NCBI RefSeq assembly: GCF_002995495.1
Contig: NZ_PVZV01000004.1
Span: 1 to 64,000 of the forward strand
Direction: 5' to 3'
DNA length: 64,000 bases
From: Actinocorallia populi
Lineage (GTDB): Bacteria; Actinomycetota; Actinomycetes; Streptosporangiales; Streptosporangiaceae
Shown: positions 39,724 through 48,846 of the stretch, piece after piece
Position numbering within the stretch: position 1 is the first letter of the stretch
How the letters are laid out: every line of letters starts with the position of its first letter
The notes under the pieces: generated by a model
Told to the model about the DNA's origin: nothing
The model's database searches: none
The model's input: the letters and a program-made list of their open reading frames with translations, nothing else
Made by a program: the position numbers and the translations under genes

Positions 39724-40032
39724 ATGAACCTCACCCCGAGGGAGATGGACAGGCTGACCATCTTCACCGTCGCGCAGATGGCCATCAGGCGCCGCGACCG
39801 CGGCCTGAAGCTGAACTATCCCGAAGCGGTGGCGCTGATCACCCACGAGATCGTCGAGGCCGCCCGGGACGGCAAGAGCGTCGCCGACTGCATGAAGCTG
39901 GGCAAGGAGGTGCTGGGGCCCGACAAGGTGCTGCCCGGCGTCCGCGAGATGCTCCCGCTGCTGCAGGTCGAGGCCGTCTTCGAGGACGGCACCAAGCTGG
40001 TCTCCTGCCACGACCCGGTGGGCGGGAAGTAA
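39724..40032 (+). CDS. ureA: Urease subunit gamma
   Basis: 102 aa, full length. [41 protein letters not shown] and the C-terminal [14 protein letters not shown] are invariant UreA features. Structural subunit of the (ABC)3 nickel urease that hydrolyses urea to ammonia and carbamate. AGAGGAA before the ATG. The next gene overlaps its stop by 1 nt, but that gene is not ureB, which is unusual. Confidence 0.97.
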   Translation: MNLTPREMDRLTIFTVAQMAIRRRDRGLKLNYPEAVALITHEIVEAARDGKSVADCMKLGKEVLGPDKVLPGVREMLPLLQVEAVFEDGTKLVSCHDPVGGK

Positions 40033-40829
40033 TGCCGGACGGCCGCACCGTCCTGCTGGTCGGCGGGCACGAGAGCCGCGACGGCGCGGTCCTGCCCGCG
40101 CTCGCCGGGCCGGACGGGCCACGGGCCGGAGGGCCGGGCCGCGACCTGCACGTCGCGCTGCGCGAGCACGAACGGGCCGTCGCGGTGCCGATGACGTTCG
40201 GCAGGGATCCCGGCCTGGCGGCCACCGCGGCCCAGACGCTGGGCTGGGCGGCGCGCGACCGGGCGGCCGGGGCGCTGCTGCTGGCCGGGCCGCTGGGCAC
40301 CACCGGGCACCTGGTCTCCTGGATCAGGAGCGCGGTGACCCGGGCGCTGCGCGAGGGGCGGCCGGACCAGGCGGTGCTGCTGGTGGCGCCCGCTGCCGGG
40401 CCCGAGGCGGACGCCGAGCTGTTCCGGGTGGCCCGCCTGGTGTGGCAGCACCTGCCGGTGCGCTGGGTGGAGGTGGCGCTGACCGGGGGCGAGCCGGAGG
40501 TGGACGAGGGGATCGAGCGCTGCCGCCGGCTGGGCGCCGGGAGCGTCGTGCTGGTGCCCGCCTCCTTCGTCCCGGTCCCCGAGCGGCCCGGCATCCGGTC
40601 CACCGGGCCGCTGCTGGGCCGGGCGTCGCTGACGGCGCTGGTCCGCGACCGGGTGGCCGAGGCGGAGCGGCGGTGGGACCGGTACGGCGACGACGGGCTC
40701 GCGACGGCCCGCCACGACCACGGGCACGGCCATGGCCACGGACACGAGAACGACCACGAACACGACAGCCGTGACGGCTTTCCCGCCGCGCTGACGGTGA
40801 TCCAGAAAGGGGCGGCATCCCATGCCTGA
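40032..40829 (+). CDS. CbiX-like protein with His-rich tail inside the urease operon
   Basis: 265 aa. The fold resembles sirohydrochlorin chelatase CbiX: GHES with His13 in the first strand and His93 in [14 protein letters not shown] correspond to the two metal-site histidines of the family. Residues 228-245 are a metal-binding tail with eight His ([17 protein letters not shown]). Coupled to ureA (TAATG) and overlapping ureB by 8 nt, it is an integral operon member. The operon has no ureE, the His-tailed Ni chaperone, so a nickel-delivery role is a good inference. No cobalamin or siroheme genes are nearby. Confidence 0.78.
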   Translation: MPDGRTVLLVGGHESRDGAVLPALAGPDGPRAGGPGRDLHVALREHERAVAVPMTFGRDPGLAATAAQTLGWAARDRAAGALLLAGPLGTTGHLVSWIRSAVTRALREGRPDQAVLLVAPAAGPEADAELFRVARLVWQHLPVRWVEVALTGGEPEVDEGIERCRRLGAGSVVLVPASFVPVPERPGIRSTGPLLGRASLTALVRDRVAEAERRWDRYGDDGLATARHDHGHGHGHGHENDHEHDSRDGFPAALTVIQKGAASHA

Positions 40830-41244
40830 GTACATGTACGGCGAGGGCGACATCGAGCTGAACGCCGGTCAGGAACGCGTGACGATCACGGTGCGCAACA
40901 CCGGTGACCGGGCCATCCAGATCGGCTCCCACTTCCATTTCTTCGAGACGAACCGCGCGCTGAGCTTCGATCGCGACCGCGCGTTCGGAAAACGCCTGGA
41001 CATCCCCGCGGGCACCGCCGTGCGGTTCGAGCCCGGGGACACCAAGCAGGTGAAGCTGGTCGAGTACGGCGGAGGGCAGCGGCTCGTGGGCTTCGGCGGC
41101 CTGCTCAACGGGAGCGTCCGCTCCACCGAGGCGCGCCGCAAGGCGCTGAAGCGCATGCGTGAGCGCGGCTACCTCGACGAGCCCGAGGAGCCGGGCAAGG
41201 CCAAGGGCGGCGACAAGAAGCCGAAATCCTCCAAGAAGGGCTGA
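40822..41244 (+). CDS. ureB: Urease subunit beta
   Basis: 140 aa. [40 protein letters not shown] and the VGFGGLLNG segment are diagnostic. The C-terminal ~20 residues ([16 protein letters not shown]) form a lysine-rich tail longer than in most UreB proteins. Overlaps the CbiX-like gene by 8 nt and precedes ureC by 5 nt. Confidence 0.97.
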   Translation: MPEYMYGEGDIELNAGQERVTITVRNTGDRAIQIGSHFHFFETNRALSFDRDRAFGKRLDIPAGTAVRFEPGDTKQVKLVEYGGGQRLVGFGGLLNGSVRSTEARRKALKRMRERGYLDEPEEPGKAKGGDKKPKSSKKG

Positions 41245-41249
41245 CCACG

Positions 41250-42971
41250 ATGACTTCGATAAGCCGTGAGAAATACGCGTCCATGTACGGCCCGACGGTG
41301 GGCGACCGCATCCGGTTGGGGGACACCGACCTCATCGTCGAGGTGGAGCTGGACCACACCGAGGGGCACTACGGCGACGAGACCCAGTACGGCGGCGGCA
41401 AGACCGTCCGCGACGGCATGTCGAGCGATCCCGCCACGAGCGGTCTGATCGCCCTCGACGTGGTGATCACCAACGCGGTGGTCATCGACCCGATGATCGG
41501 CGTCGTCAAGGGCGACATCGGCATCAAGGACGGCAAGATCGTCGGGATCGGCAAGTCCGGCAACCCGCACACCCAGAACGGGGTGGACCGGCGCCTCATC
41601 GTCAGCGCGGACACCGAGGTGATCTCGGGTGAGAACCTCATCGCCACTCCGGGCGGGATCGACACCCACGTGCACTTCCTCGCACCCGAGCAGGCCAAGC
41701 ACGCGCTGAGCAACGGGATCACCACGCTGGTCGGCGGCGGCACCGGCCCCGCCGACGGCAGCCGCGGCTGCACCACCACGCCCGGCCCGTGGAACCTCGC
41801 CCGCATGCTGCAGGCCTACGAGGACATCCCCATCAACGTCGCGGTGTACGGCAAGGGCAACAGCAGCCTGCCCGCGGCGCTGGAGGACCAGATCCGGGGC
41901 GGGGCCGCGGGGCTGAAGGTCCACGAGGACTGGGGCAGCACGCCCGCGGTCATCGACTGCGCGCTCTCGGTGGCCGACGAGTACGACATCCAGGTCGCGA
42001 TCCACACCGACACCCTGAACGAGGGCGGGTTCGTCGAGGACACGATCAACATGATCAACGGCCGCTCGATCCACACCTTCCACTCCGAGGGGGCGGGCGG
42101 CGGCCACGCGCCCGACATCCTGCGGGTGACGGGCGAGCCCAACGTCCTGCCGGCGTCCACGAACCCGACGCTGCCCTACACCGTCAACTCGGTGGACGAG
42201 CTGCTGGACATGACGATGGTCTGCCACCACCTCAGCTACAGCGTGCCCGAGGACGTGGCGTTCGCCGAGAGCCGGGTCCGCGCCGAGACCATCGCCGCCG
42301 AGACCGTGCTGCACGACCTCGGCATCATCAGCATCATCGCGTCGGACTCCCAGGCGATGGGCCGGGTCGGCGAGTCGTTCACCCGCGCCTTCCAGGTCGC
42401 CCACCACAACAAGGACAAGCGCGGGCCGCTGCCGGAGGACTCCTCCCGCAACGACAACTTCCGGGTGCTGCGCTACCTGGCCAAGCTCACCATCAACCCG
42501 GCCCGCGCCAACGGGATGGCGAACACGATCGGCTCGCTGGAGGACGGCAGGCTCGCCGACATCGTGCTGTGGCAGCCGCACTCCTTCGGGGCCAAGCCCT
42601 TCATGGTGGTCAAGGGCGGCGCGATCAGCTGGTTCCCGATGGGCGACCCGAACGCGTCGCTGCCGACGCCGCAGCCGGTCGTCTACCGGCGCACGTTCGG
42701 CGCCCGCGGAACCGCGCTGGCCAGCAGCTGCGTCACCTTCATGTCCCAGGCCGGGATCGCGGCCGGGGTGCCGGAGCGGCTCGGCCTGAGGCGGATCATC
42801 GAGCCGATCCGCCAGTGCCGCACCGTCGACAAGCGCCACATGGTCCGCAACACCACGCTCGCCGACATCGCGGTCGATCCGGAGACCTACAAGGTCACGG
42901 TGAACGGCGACGTCGTCAGCATCGAACCGGCCAAGAAGCTGCCGCTCAACAAGCTGTTCTTCCTCACATGA
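41250..42971 (+). CDS. ureC: Urease subunit alpha (catalytic)
   Basis: 573 aa, full length. Nickel ligands and active-site residues are present: His140 and His142 (DTHVH), the carbamylated Lys223 (GLKVHEDWG, with His225), and flap residues Cys325-His326-His327 (VCHHL). Catalyses urea hydrolysis at a dinuclear Ni site. UreF overlaps its stop by 4 nt. All catalytic positions are conserved, so the enzyme should be active once metallated. Confidence 0.98.
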   Translation: MTSISREKYASMYGPTVGDRIRLGDTDLIVEVELDHTEGHYGDETQYGGGKTVRDGMSSDPATSGLIALDVVITNAVVIDPMIGVVKGDIGIKDGKIVGIGKSGNPHTQNGVDRRLIVSADTEVISGENLIATPGGIDTHVHFLAPEQAKHALSNGITTLVGGGTGPADGSRGCTTTPGPWNLARMLQAYEDIPINVAVYGKGNSSLPAALEDQIRGGAAGLKVHEDWGSTPAVIDCALSVADEYDIQVAIHTDTLNEGGFVEDTINMINGRSIHTFHSEGAGGGHAPDILRVTGEPNVLPASTNPTLPYTVNSVDELLDMTMVCHHLSYSVPEDVAFAESRVRAETIAAETVLHDLGIISIIASDSQAMGRVGESFTRAFQVAHHNKDKRGPLPEDSSRNDNFRVLRYLAKLTINPARANGMANTIGSLEDGRLADIVLWQPHSFGAKPFMVVKGGAISWFPMGDPNASLPTPQPVVYRRTFGARGTALASSCVTFMSQAGIAAGVPERLGLRRIIEPIRQCRTVDKRHMVRNTTLADIAVDPETYKVTVNGDVVSIEPAKKLPLNKLFFLT

Positions 42972-43687
42972 GCGCACCCGCGGCCGAACGCGTCGAGGAA
43001 CTGGACCCGCTGCTGGCCCAGTTCCAGCTCACCGACTCGGGCTTCCCCAGCGGCCTGTACACGCTCTCGCACGGGCTGGAGGGGTACGTCCAGCTCGGGC
43101 TGCTGGACGGTCCGGCGGAGATCTCCGGGCTGCTGCGCGACCTGCTGTACCACTCGGTCGGCCCGGGGGACGCCACGGCGCTGGTGCTCGCCCACCGCGC
43201 CGTCACCGAAGGCGACTGGGACCGGCTGGCGCAGGTCGACCACCGGCTGCACGCGGTCAAGCTCAACCGCGAGCAGCGCACCGCCTCGGTGCGGACCGGC
43301 CGCCAGGTCCTCGACACGGCGGCCTGGGCGTTCGCGCTGCCCGAGACCGACCGGCTGGCCGCCCTGGTGGCGCGGAAGGAGGTGCCCGGCAACCACGCGG
43401 TCGTGGTGGGCGCCGTCCACGCCGGGCTCGGGGTCCCCGTCGAACGCGCGGTGGCCGGCGACCTGTACGCCTTCGCCGCGAGCTGGACGGCGGCGGCGGT
43501 ACGCCTGGCGCGGGTGGACTTCCGCCGCGCCCAGGCGATCCTGCGCGAGGTCCGGCCGGACCTCGCGCGGGTGGCCCGCCGCGCCCTCGCCGCCGAGGAC
43601 CTGCTCGACCTGCACGGCGCGGTCCCCGTCGCCGACACCGTCTCGGCCGCCCACGAGCGGGCTCCGGCCCGCCTGTTCATCACCTGA
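42968..43687 (+). CDS. ureF: Urease accessory protein UreF
   Basis: 239 aa, all-helical. [24 protein letters not shown] is the conserved N-terminal segment; [27 protein letters not shown] matches the central helices. UreF joins UreD to UreG in the activation complex and governs GTPase fidelity. ATG inside the ureC stop. The order C-F-G-D is the usual actinobacterial one. Confidence 0.94.
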   Translation: MSAPAAERVEELDPLLAQFQLTDSGFPSGLYTLSHGLEGYVQLGLLDGPAEISGLLRDLLYHSVGPGDATALVLAHRAVTEGDWDRLAQVDHRLHAVKLNREQRTASVRTGRQVLDTAAWAFALPETDRLAALVARKEVPGNHAVVVGAVHAGLGVPVERAVAGDLYAFAASWTAAAVRLARVDFRRAQAILREVRPDLARVARRALAAEDLLDLHGAVPVADTVSAAHERAPARLFIT

Positions 43688-43697
43688 AGGGAAAGAC

Positions 43698-44333
43698 ATG
43701 GAACTGGAGAAGGTCTTCAAGGTAGGGGTGGGCGGCCCGGTGGGCTCCGGCAAGACCGCCCTGATCGAGGCGCTGGCGCCCCTGCTCATCGACCGCGGGC
43801 ACCACCTCGGCGTGATCACCAACGACATCTACACCCAGGAGGACGCCCAGCACGTCCGGCGGACCCTGGCCGGGGTGCTCGACCCCGAGCGGATCGTGGG
43901 CGTGGAGACGGGCGCCTGCCCGCACACCGCCGTCCGCGACGACCCGACCATGAACCTGGCCGCCGCCGCCGACCTGGTCGACCGGTTCCCCGACATCGAC
44001 CTGCTGCTGTTCGAGAGCGGAGGCGACAACCTGACGCTCACCTTCAGCCCGGCGCTGGCCGACATGTACATCTTCGTCCTGGACACCGCCGAGGGCGAGA
44101 AGATGCCGCGCAAGCGCGGTCCCGGCACCACGGACTCCGACCTCCTCGTCATCAACAAGATCGACATCGCGCGGTACGTGCGGACCGACCTGGGGGTGAT
44201 GGAACGCGACGCGCGGGCGGTGCGCGGTGCGGGCCCGGTGGTGCTGACCGACTGCCTGGCCGGCACCGGGATCGTCGAGGTGGCCGATCTCATCGAGTCG
44301 CGGGCGGGGGCGGCGTGTACCTCTCCGGCCTAG
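43698..44333 (+). CDS. ureG: Urease accessory GTPase UreG
   Basis: 211 aa SIMIBI GTPase. P-loop GGPVGSGKT (12-20), ETGACPHTAVRDD with the CPH nickel-binding motif, FESGGDNL and the NKID guanine motif are all visible. Delivers Ni2+ to apo-urease at the cost of GTP. AAGGGAAAG precedes the ATG. The ureD gene starts 19 nt before its stop. Confidence 0.97.
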   Translation: MELEKVFKVGVGGPVGSGKTALIEALAPLLIDRGHHLGVITNDIYTQEDAQHVRRTLAGVLDPERIVGVETGACPHTAVRDDPTMNLAAAADLVDRFPDIDLLLFESGGDNLTLTFSPALADMYIFVLDTAEGEKMPRKRGPGTTDSDLLVINKIDIARYVRTDLGVMERDARAVRGAGPVVLTDCLAGTGIVEVADLIESRAGAACTSPA

Positions 44334-45283
44334 AGACGCCCGGCGGCGCGGGGGCCGGCGACCGGCTGGCCCCCGGGTGGTACGAGCCGCCGTGGGTGCC
44401 GCCGGCGGTGCGCAGGCACTCCGCCCCGCCGGACACGCTGCCGGTCGGCAGTCCGGGCAAGGTCGGCGTCCTGGATCTGGCGTACGAGGAGATCGGCGGC
44501 CGGACGGAGCTGACCGGGCACTACCAGAAGTCGCCGCTGCAGATCACCCGCCCGCTGTACCACGACCCCGCGCTGCGGCACATGGCGCACACGATCATGA
44601 TCGCGACCGGCGGCGGCACCCTCCAGGGCGACCGCTACCGCGTCGACGTCTCCTGCGGGGCGGGCGCGTTCGTCAACCTCACCACCCAGGGCGCCACCCG
44701 GGTCTACCGGATGGAGCAGGACTACGCCACCCAGCTGGTCAACCTCACGGCCGGTCCCGGCGCCTACCTGGAGTACCTGCCGGACACCACGATCCCCTTC
44801 GCCGGCTCCCGGTACTACCAGCGGATCGGGGTCACCGCCGACCCGGAGGCCACGGTCGTGCTGGGCGAGACGATGCTGGCCGGCCGGCTGGCACGGGGGG
44901 AGCGGCACGCCTACACGGCGTACTGCAGCGACATCGAGGTGCACGACCCCGACGGAGGGCTGCTGTTCGCCGACCCGCTCCGGCTGGTGCCGCAGGAGGA
45001 GGGGGTGACCGGTCTCGCGGTGATGGACGGCTTCGACGCCCTGTCGTCCCTGTACGTCGTCACCGGGGCCCGGCCCGCGCAGGAGGTGGCCGACGCCCTG
45101 CACGAGGCGCTCGCCGGCACCGGTCTGCGGACCGGGGCCAGCGTCCTGCCGGGCGGGCGGGGAGCCTGGGCGCGGATCCTCGGCGACACGTCGCCCGAGG
45201 TGGAGGAGGCCTTCATGCGGGCCTGGGAGGCCGTCCGCAGGCTGCTGCTGGGGGTGCCCGCCCCCGACCGCCGCAGGGCGTGA
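44315..45283 (+). CDS. ureD: Urease accessory protein UreD
   Basis: 322 aa. LTGHYQKSPLQITRPLYHD, TTQGATRVYRM and LEYLPDTTIPFAGSRYYQR are UreD/UreH landmarks. Binds apo-urease and channels nickel from UreG. GTG start overlapping ureG by 19 nt. The first ~45 residues, including a Pro-rich stretch, are longer than in most homologues, so a later start cannot be excluded. Confidence 0.93.
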   Translation: MYLSGLETPGGAGAGDRLAPGWYEPPWVPPAVRRHSAPPDTLPVGSPGKVGVLDLAYEEIGGRTELTGHYQKSPLQITRPLYHDPALRHMAHTIMIATGGGTLQGDRYRVDVSCGAGAFVNLTTQGATRVYRMEQDYATQLVNLTAGPGAYLEYLPDTTIPFAGSRYYQRIGVTADPEATVVLGETMLAGRLARGERHAYTAYCSDIEVHDPDGGLLFADPLRLVPQEEGVTGLAVMDGFDALSSLYVVTGARPAQEVADALHEALAGTGLRTGASVLPGGRGAWARILGDTSPEVEEAFMRAWEAVRRLLLGVPAPDRRRA

Positions 45284-45323
45284 CCCCGAGCCGTCCGTCT
45301 TATCGAGATCTGGAGCACCGGCA

Positions 45324-45839
45324 ATGGAAGATTCGAGAGAGGCGGGAGGGCGCCTGCTCCATCGTGAGAAGGCCGAGGCCTCCGCCCTGGACCGGAACAA
45401 GACGGGGCCTCCCCGCCATCCGGGAATGCATTCCAGCGCGTTCCTGGACATCGCCGTCGGCGGCGCGATCGGCGCCCTGCTGCGTTATCTGATCACCGAG
45501 GCGATGCCCGGGGCGAAGAGCGGCTTCCCCTGGGGCACCCTCCTGGTGAACGTCCTCGCCTGCCTTCTCATGGGTCTGCTGACGACGTACCTGCTCAAGG
45601 GGCGGCCGCACCCCTCCGCCCGGCTCTTCCTGGTCACCGGCTACCTCGGCGGCTTCAGCACGTTCTCCCACCTCATCGACGGGATAGACGCGCTGGCCCG
45701 CGCCGGGAGCTGGGGCCTGAGCGTCACCTACGCGGTGGTCAGCGTGCTGGGCGGCCTGATCGCCGTCGCGGCGGGGCTGCGGCTGGGCGGGATGATCCCG
45801 CATCCGGCCGACCGGTCCGGAGAGGGGCGGACGCCATGA
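45324..45839 (+). CDS. crcB: Fluoride ion channel CrcB (first subunit)
   Basis: 171 aa. Core with four helices: VGGAIGALLRYLI, FPWGTLLVNVLACLLMG, GYLGGFSTFSHLID, then the last helix. GGFSTFS and N(V)LA carry the conserved Fluc residues. The first 40 residues are a charged N-terminal extension not in the basic family; Met35 (GMHSSAFLDI) is an alternative start. Works as an antiparallel dimer with the second CrcB, whose gene overlaps by ATGA. No fluoride riboswitch was recognised upstream. Confidence 0.9.
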   Translation: MEDSREAGGRLLHREKAEASALDRNKTGPPRHPGMHSSAFLDIAVGGAIGALLRYLITEAMPGAKSGFPWGTLLVNVLACLLMGLLTTYLLKGRPHPSARLFLVTGYLGGFSTFSHLIDGIDALARAGSWGLSVTYAVVSVLGGLIAVAAGLRLGGMIPHPADRSGEGRTP

Positions 45840-46192
45840 CGTTCCTGCTGGTGCTCATCGGAGGCGCGTTCGGCGCCGTGCTGCGCTACGTCCTCGACGC
45901 GAGGGTCAAGAAGCGGTTCGGCAAGGCGTTCCCCTGGGGGACGCTGACGGTCAACATCCTGGGCGCGGGCCTCCTGGGGGCGCTGCACGGCGCGGGCACG
46001 GGCACCGCGGTGGAAGCACTGCTGGGCACGGGCTTCTGCGGCGCGCTGACCACGTTCAGCACCTTCGAGCTGGACACCGTCCACCTCATCCAGAACGGCG
46101 AGCACACCAAGGCCGTCACGAACATCTTCGTCTCCATCCTGCTCGGCGTCATCGTCTTCGCGCTCTTCTACGCCCTGTTCCGCGCGATCTGA
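45836..46192 (+). CDS. crcB: Fluoride ion channel CrcB (second subunit)
   Basis: 118 aa. IGGAFGAVLRYVLD, FPWGTLTVNILGAGLLGAL and GFCGALTTFSTFELDT match Fluc/CrcB. The two adjacent, dissimilar copies are the usual heterodimeric arrangement in Gram-positive bacteria. Expels F- from the cytosol. Translation is coupled to the first gene. Confidence 0.93.
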   Translation: MTFLLVLIGGAFGAVLRYVLDARVKKRFGKAFPWGTLTVNILGAGLLGALHGAGTGTAVEALLGTGFCGALTTFSTFELDTVHLIQNGEHTKAVTNIFVSILLGVIVFALFYALFRAI

Positions 46193-46209
46193 CGTCTGCT
46201 GGAGGCGGT

Positions 46210-48132
46210 ATGGCGACAGGCGGCGTGCGAGCCGACACGAGGAGCTGGCTGAGCCGGGCGCTCGCACTGTCGCAGGACCCCCTGCCCTGGCTCGAGGCGA
46301 CCCGCGCCGCCATCGGGCTCGGCGTGGTGATCGCGGTGGCGATGGCGCTGGGCAGGCCCGACGCCGGGCTGCTCGCGGCGGCGGGCATGGTGCAGGGGGT
46401 GATGCGGCCGGACGTGGGACCGTACCGGTCCAGGGTGCTGGGCCTGCTCGTCTCGCAGCTGGCCGGCGCGGCCGGTCTGGTCATGGGCCAGCTCGTCCAC
46501 GGGCACGGCTGGTGGACGGTGGCGATGATCACGCTCGTCGCGCTGTTCTCCGGGCTGATCAGCTCGGTCGGCAAGGTCCTGTCGGGGGCCGCGCTGAGCC
46601 TGCTGTTCATGAACGTGCTCGGCGCCGGGCTGCACCCGGTCGGGGAGTTGTGGCTGCCCCCGCTGCTCCAGCTCGCGGGCGGCGTCTTCTACATCCTGCT
46701 GGCGCTGCTGAGCTGGCGCATCGCGGGCTCCGGCGCCGATCCCCAGCGCAAGGCAGTCGCCGCCGTGTACGCCGGGATCGCCGATCTCCTGGACGCCTCC
46801 CCCCACCCGGGCGAGGCCCGCCGGGCGCTCAGCCGGGCCACGGACGGCGCCCAGGACGCGCTGCTGCGCCATCAGCTCCGCGGAGAGGGGAGCTGGGACA
46901 CCGAGACGCGGTGGCTGGTCGGCATGCTCAACGCGGCCACACCCCTGGCGGAGGAGACCACCGTGCTCATCCGGTCCGGGCGGACCGCGCCGCCGGGGCT
47001 GGCCGAGACGGTGCGGCGGATCGCGGAAGCGGTGCGGACCGGCCGCAAGGACGCCGACATCGCGCCGTTCGAGGGCGATCCGGCGTTCGCCCGGAGCATC
47101 GGCTACATCCTGCGGCGGCTGCCGAGCACGGAACTGGAGGGCCCCGACTGGCTCGGCCTGCCCGAGCCCCTGCCGACCAGGGCGCGGGAGGCGGCCAGGC
47201 TCGCCCTCACCTCCGGGGCCGCCTGGCGGTACGGGCTCCGGCTCGCCCTGTGCATGGCGATCGCCTCGGTGATCACCGAGGTGCCGGGGGTGCCGCACCT
47301 CCTCGGGATCCCCCAGGCGCACTCCTTCTGGGTGTCGCTGACCGTGGTCGTCGTGCTGAAACCCGACTTCGGATCGGTCTTCGTCCGGTCGCTGCTGCGC
47401 GCGCTCGGCACGATCGCCGCGGCCGTCCCCACCCTGCTGGTGCTGGTCGCGGTCCCGCGCGGCTGGGCCGCGGTCCCGCTCGCGGCGTTCTTCGGCGGGC
47501 TGATCCCGCTGCTGAAGGTCAAGTCCTACGCGATGCGCACGGCGGCGGTCACGCCGCTGATGCTCTTCCTGCTCGACATGATCTCCCCGGCGCCCTCCGG
47601 GGAGCTGGTGGCGGCCCGGCTGGCCGACACCGTCCTCGGCAGCCTGATCGTGCTGGTCTTCGGCTACGCCCTCTGGCCGGAGAGCTGGCGGATCCGGCTC
47701 GGCGACCGGATCACCGCCGGGTTCGAGGCGGCCGCCGACTACCTCGACGAGGCCTTCACCGGCTCCTGGGACGTCAGGGCCCGCGACCGGCGGGCGCTGC
47801 ACCGCAGCCTCAACTCCATCCAGAACGGGTTGCGGCAGTCCTTGTCCGAGCCTCCTCCGGCCAGCCGCCAGGGCGGCGCCTGGTGGCCGGTCCTGATCGA
47901 GCTCGACCACCTCGTGGACGCCGTCACGGCCGCGTCCGTCCAGGTCAGGGAAGGCGCCGAGCCGCCGCCGGAACCGGAGGTCCGGGCGGTCTCGGCGGAG
48001 CTGCGGGAGATGGCGATGGCGATCCACGAGGGCCGGAAGCCGGCGGTCCGAGCCGCGGCCGCCCCCTCCGAGGACGTCCTCGACGATGTCGCCGCCCAGA
48101 CCCGCTCCCTGCGCGGCAGCCTTCCGCTGTGA
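46210..48132 (+). CDS. FUSC-family membrane protein
   Basis: 640 aa. Two membrane blocks (about 30-175 and 335-490), each of some six helices, separated and followed by soluble helical regions: the YccS/fusaric-acid resistance (FUSC) layout. In the second block, HLLGIPQAHSFWVSLTVVVVLKPDFGSVF is the family signature. It probably exports aromatic acids or related compounds. It starts 17 nt after crcB, so may be transcribed with the urease/crcB genes. GGAGGCG before the ATG. Confidence 0.87.
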   Translation: MATGGVRADTRSWLSRALALSQDPLPWLEATRAAIGLGVVIAVAMALGRPDAGLLAAAGMVQGVMRPDVGPYRSRVLGLLVSQLAGAAGLVMGQLVHGHGWWTVAMITLVALFSGLISSVGKVLSGAALSLLFMNVLGAGLHPVGELWLPPLLQLAGGVFYILLALLSWRIAGSGADPQRKAVAAVYAGIADLLDASPHPGEARRALSRATDGAQDALLRHQLRGEGSWDTETRWLVGMLNAATPLAEETTVLIRSGRTAPPGLAETVRRIAEAVRTGRKDADIAPFEGDPAFARSIGYILRRLPSTELEGPDWLGLPEPLPTRAREAARLALTSGAAWRYGLRLALCMAIASVITEVPGVPHLLGIPQAHSFWVSLTVVVVLKPDFGSVFVRSLLRALGTIAAAVPTLLVLVAVPRGWAAVPLAAFFGGLIPLLKVKSYAMRTAAVTPLMLFLLDMISPAPSGELVAARLADTVLGSLIVLVFGYALWPESWRIRLGDRITAGFEAAADYLDEAFTGSWDVRARDRRALHRSLNSIQNGLRQSLSEPPPASRQGGAWWPVLIELDHLVDAVTAASVQVREGAEPPPEPEVRAVSAELREMAMAIHEGRKPAVRAAAAPSEDVLDDVAAQTRSLRGSLPL

Positions 48133-48159
48133 CGGGCGGTCTCCGGCGGGGCCGCGTCC

Positions 48160-48846
48160 TCAGTCCCAGTCCTTTGCGCCGGAAAGCCTGGTGGCGGCAT
48201 ACGCGGCCACGGCGCACCCGGTGAGGAGGGCACCGGCCGCCCACAGGGGCGCCACCGGGAAGAGCTTGCGGTGCAGCAGGCTCGACACCACGGCGCCCGC
48301 CAGCAGCGCGCAGATCGAGACGAGCCGCCGGGCCTGCCGGGCGGGCGCGACGGACTCGGCGAACAGCGAGTTGAGCGTGGTCGTGACCACCAGCGGGTTC
48401 AGGTCGGACACTTTCAGCGCGCGCGCGATCGCGTACTCCCAGCCCAGGGAGAAGGCGAGTATCACGATGACCGGCCGTCGCTCCCACGGTTCGGTGAACC
48501 CGTACCGGGAGGCCAGCACCGCGGCCCCGCAGACGAGAGCCGCATGGACGGCGGTGCCCGCCGCCAGCAGCAGGCCGCGGTGCCGGCGTGCGAACCGCGG
48601 CAGGACGGCCTGGCCGCCGCAGCCCGCCCCCACCGCGAAGGCCAGGAGCGACAGCGCGGAGGACAGCGCGGTGTCGAGGTCGGCCACGCTGAGGCCGAGG
48701 ATGATGACGTTCCCGGTCATGGCGGCGACGAAGACCCCGCCGAGCGCCAGGAAGCTCATCGCGTCGATCATCCCGGTCGTGAAGGCCAGGACGGTGAACA
48801 GGAACGGCAGCGGCCCGTCGGTCCGGCCGCCGTTCCGCGTGCTCAT
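48160..48846 (-). CDS. DUF1275 (YoaK) family membrane protein
   Basis: 228 aa, six to seven helices. FTTGMIDAMSFLALGGVFVAAMTGNVIILGL is the DUF1275 signature. Role unknown; possibly a carrier. ATG overlaps the stop of amt by 4 nt, so the two are one operon and may be linked to ammonium handling. Confidence 0.87.
   Translation of the reverse strand: MSTRNGGRTDGPLPFLFTVLAFTTGMIDAMSFLALGGVFVAAMTGNVIILGLSVADLDTALSSALSLLAFAVGAGCGGQAVLPRFARRHRGLLLAAGTAVHAALVCGAAVLASRYGFTEPWERRPVIVILAFSLGWEYAIARALKVSDLNPLVVTTTLNSLFAESVAPARQARRLVSICALLAGAVVSSLLHRKLFPVAPLWAAGALLTGCAVAAYAATRLSGAKDWD

Noticed and set aside
45284-45323. Fluoride (crcB) riboswitch before crcB
   Set aside because: The 40-nt gap is too short and lacks the conserved GGNGAUGG and CUGAUGGCC-type elements.
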